Source: Gammaproteobacteria bacterium
Lineage (GTDB): Bacteria > Pseudomonadota > Gammaproteobacteria > Chromatiales > Chromatiaceae
Assembly (NCBI GenBank): GCA_030625445.1
Contig: DAOUQU010000078.1
Coordinates: 1-7,240 of the forward strand
Direction: 5' to 3'
Length of the DNA: 7,240 bases
The position numbers and the translations under genes were made by a program. This document shows, piece after piece, positions 5,583-7,240 of this stretch. Numbering within the stretch: the first letter of the stretch is position 1; the number at the start of each line of letters is the position of its first letter. Under the pieces are notes generated by a model. That model saw only the letters and a list, made by a program, of their open reading frames with translations. It ran no database searches and had not been told where the DNA came from.

Positions 5583-5888
5583 CTGTTACTCCCGGAACCA
5601 TAGAATATGGGTGATAATGTTAGCATGAGAGTAGCTTAAGGAACCTCGAAATAAGTCCATGGGATAGGGGTTCGGAGGAAGGGCAATCCGGATGTCCATT
5701 GAAAACCATTAATAGATAACTTTTCCCCCGTAGAAAAACTTGCAGGAATGCTCTGGACAAGGCGCGTAGCGACTTCAGAGCTTCCTTGAAACACTGTCTT
5801 CAAATGATAATCATGTTAAAATATATACAAATTACTTGCTAATTTTATGTGCCTTATTGCACACACTCATTAACCAAGCCCGTAAAAG
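5583..5888. other. Divergent intergenic region between waaA and tamA
   Basis: No coding sequence is evident in these 306 bases. The region must hold promoters for both waaA (leftward) and tamA (rightward). Visible content is a Fur-box-like core at 5803-5814 and an AT-rich tract at 5816-5846. An imperfect inverted repeat lies at 5744-5786: AGGAATGCTCTG against CAGAGCTTCCT, with one unpaired A and a 20-base loop. No convincing -35/-10 pair was found for waaA. Confidence 0.6.
5800..5818 (+). promoter_or_regulatory. Fur-box-like site upstream of tamA
   Basis: The core AATGATAATCAT (5803-5814) is a 12-base exact match to the centre of the 19-base Fur consensus GATAATGATAATCATTATC; about 13 of 19 positions match overall. 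It lies 70-90 bases before the tamA start, beside an AT-rich stretch with a possible -10 (TAAAAT, 5817-5822). The flanks match poorly and the area is AT-rich, so this may be chance. Confidence 0.33.
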
Positions 5889-7240
5889 ATGAAAATTTCA
5901 ATAAAACAGTGGCTTGGAACTCTCTTTATCATCCTCTCTCTCTCCATCGTCAGCAAAATTGCTCTCAGTGATGACAAGATCACGATCAATGGCGTGGATG
6001 AGCCACTCGAGGAGAACATTCGCCAGCATCTCACCCTCACTCAACGTGACTGCGAGGCGCCTGAGTGGCGCCTGCAGGCAGCCAGGGAAGACGCAGCCGG
6101 AGAGATTACCCAGGCGCTGCAGGCGCTGGGGTTCTACGACGCAACCATCAAATCCGGAGAGCTTCAGCATGGCGCAGAGTGCTGGAGCATCACTTTCGAC
6201 ATCACCCCAGGCAAGCCTGTACGCATCAAGCAGATCAATATCGATTTCGAGCAGGATGCGGCCAGGGATAGTTACTTCAAAGAGCTGCTCAACGAGCTGC
6301 CCGTTGCCAAAGGAGAGATCCTCAATCACGGCAACTACACAAAGACAAAAGATGCCATACAAACACTTGCTCTGGAACGTGGTTACTTTGATGCCGAACT
6401 CTCCAGGCATCAGCTGCTGGTCGACCCGGAGAATCACAGCGCCGACATCGAGCTGACAATGATCAGCGGATCGCGCTATCGTTTTGGCGATATCAGCATC
6501 AGCAGCGACTTTCTCCAGCAGCATCTGCTGGATCGCCTGGTGACCATCACGGCGGGAGACCTCTACTCCAGTGACAAGGTGTTTGAATTCCAGCAAGCGC
6601 TCAATGACAGCGGTTATTTTGAATCTGCCGTCATCAGGGAGCACCACGACGAGCAGCAACGCATCGTTGATCTCGATGTTACCTTGACACCAGCGAAAAA
6701 ATACGTCATAGGCTTTGGCGTTGGCGCCACCACAGATGGAGGGCCTCGAGTCAGTTCAAGTCTTGAAGACCGATATGTCAACAGTCACGGACACCGGTAT
6801 AAAAGCAGGATCAGGTATGAAACGCTTCTCGGCGTCAGCCTGGAGTTCCTCTACTCTATCCCGCTTGAAAATCCGACCAGGGAGTGGTTTAGTTTTATGG
6901 CGCAGATCGAAACAGTCGAAACCGATACCAGCGATCGAAACACCGGCAGGCTGGGGATTCGCATGACCAAAATCCGCCCTCGTGACTGGCTGGAGACGCG
7001 CTACCTGACGCTCAAACATGAGGAGTATGATATCGCGGAGGAGCATGGCAGAGCCATGCCGCTGATCCTCGGGATCAGCTGGACGCGCACCCGTAAAGAC
7101 GGCACTCATCGCATCCTGAAGGGCAACAAACTTCACCTGGAACTCAGAGGCGCCGTGCATGACTTCTCCGAGGGGTCACCCTTCTTTCAGGCCATCGCCA
7201 GAGGGAAATGGATAAACTCTCCATGGGAGAAAGGGCGCAT
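5889..7240 (+). CDS. tamA: TamA, outer-membrane translocation and assembly factor (3' end outside window)
   Basis: The frame is open for 450 codons from ATG at 5889 to the window edge. TamA is usually about 570-600 residues, so roughly the last quarter is missing. A stop at 5883 makes this ATG the first possible start; the ribosome binding site is weak. Residues 1-27 look like a signal peptide (hydrophobic core LGTLFIILSLSIV, likely cleavage after ALS). Three POTRA-like domains follow at about 29-109, 111-195 and 197-270, with recurring ALxxxGFYDA / ERGYFDAEL / DSGYFES elements. The Omp85 barrel begins at about 272 (VIGFGVGATTDGGPRVSS), a typical TamA junction. TamA works with the inner-membrane protein TamB in inserting autotransporters or moving lipids at the outer membrane. 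tamB would be expected downstream, out of view. A general BamA-like Omp85 is unlikely, because BamA has five POTRA domains. Confidence 0.93.
   Translation, partial: MKISIKQWLGTLFIILSLSIVSKIALSDDKITINGVDEPLEENIRQHLTLTQRDCEAPEWRLQAAREDAAGEITQALQALGFYDATIKSGELQHGAECWSITFDITPGKPVRIKQINIDFEQDAARDSYFKELLNELPVAKGEILNHGNYTKTKDAIQTLALERGYFDAELSRHQLLVDPENHSADIELTMISGSRYRFGDISISSDFLQQHLLDRLVTITAGDLYSSDKVFEFQQALNDSGYFESAVIREHHDEQQRIVDLDVTLTPAKKYVIGFGVGATTDGGPRVSSSLEDRYVNSHGHRYKSRIRYETLLGVSLEFLYSIPLENPTREWFSFMAQIETVETDTSDRNTGRLGIRMTKIRPRDWLETRYLTLKHEEYDIAEEHGRAMPLILGISWTRTRKDGTHRILKGNKLHLELRGAVHDFSEGSPFFQAIARGKWINSPWEKGR

Noticed and set aside
5898..6659. Minus-strand open frame of 253 codons opposite tamA
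   Set aside because: The plus strand here encodes a signal peptide, POTRA domains and the barrel junction of TamA. The antisense frame shows no domain and is a shadow.

Overview
The window looks like chromosomal DNA from a gammaproteobacterium. The outer-membrane/LPS genes (waaA, a DUF374 acyltransferase, tamA) and the short palindromic repeats with a RayT transposase all point there. No rRNA or other strong taxonomic marker is present, so a finer placement would be a guess. Two genes run off the ends: a Lon-like protease gene on the left (3' end missing) and tamA on the right (3' end missing).

Layout. Positions 1-2051 (minus strand) hold a two-gene unit: a small winged-helix regulator of the COG4190/HVO_A0114 type, whose stop codon overlaps by 4 bases the start of a LonB-like AAA+ ATP-dependent protease. 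Positions 2098-2848 form a repeat-rich island: an intact REP-associated tyrosine transposase gene (rayT, minus) lies between two inverted REP-like palindromes. It is followed by two more palindromes and a 45-base relic of the start of a second rayT. Positions 2970-3620 (plus) encode an atypical protein-L-isoaspartate methyltransferase-like protein. A fifth palindrome lies between that gene and the convergent gene on its right. Positions 3679-5582 (minus) are a tightly coupled pair, waaA (Kdo transferase) and then a DUF374 lysophospholipid/lipid A-type acyltransferase, with a 4-base overlap and GTG starts for both. A 306-base divergent intergenic region with a Fur-box-like core separates waaA from tamA (plus, 5889 to the end).

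How the genes fit together. waaA and the DUF374 acyltransferase both plausibly act on lipid A/Kdo in the inner membrane. TamA, transcribed divergently, is an outer-membrane assembly factor, so the right half is an envelope-biogenesis cluster. The left half pairs a DNA-binding regulator with a protease and suggests a self-contained regulated protease unit. The REP/RayT island between them is a domesticated mobile element that has seeded at least five palindromes here and keeps the trace of an older rayT copy. Apart from the relic, all the genes look intact within the window.
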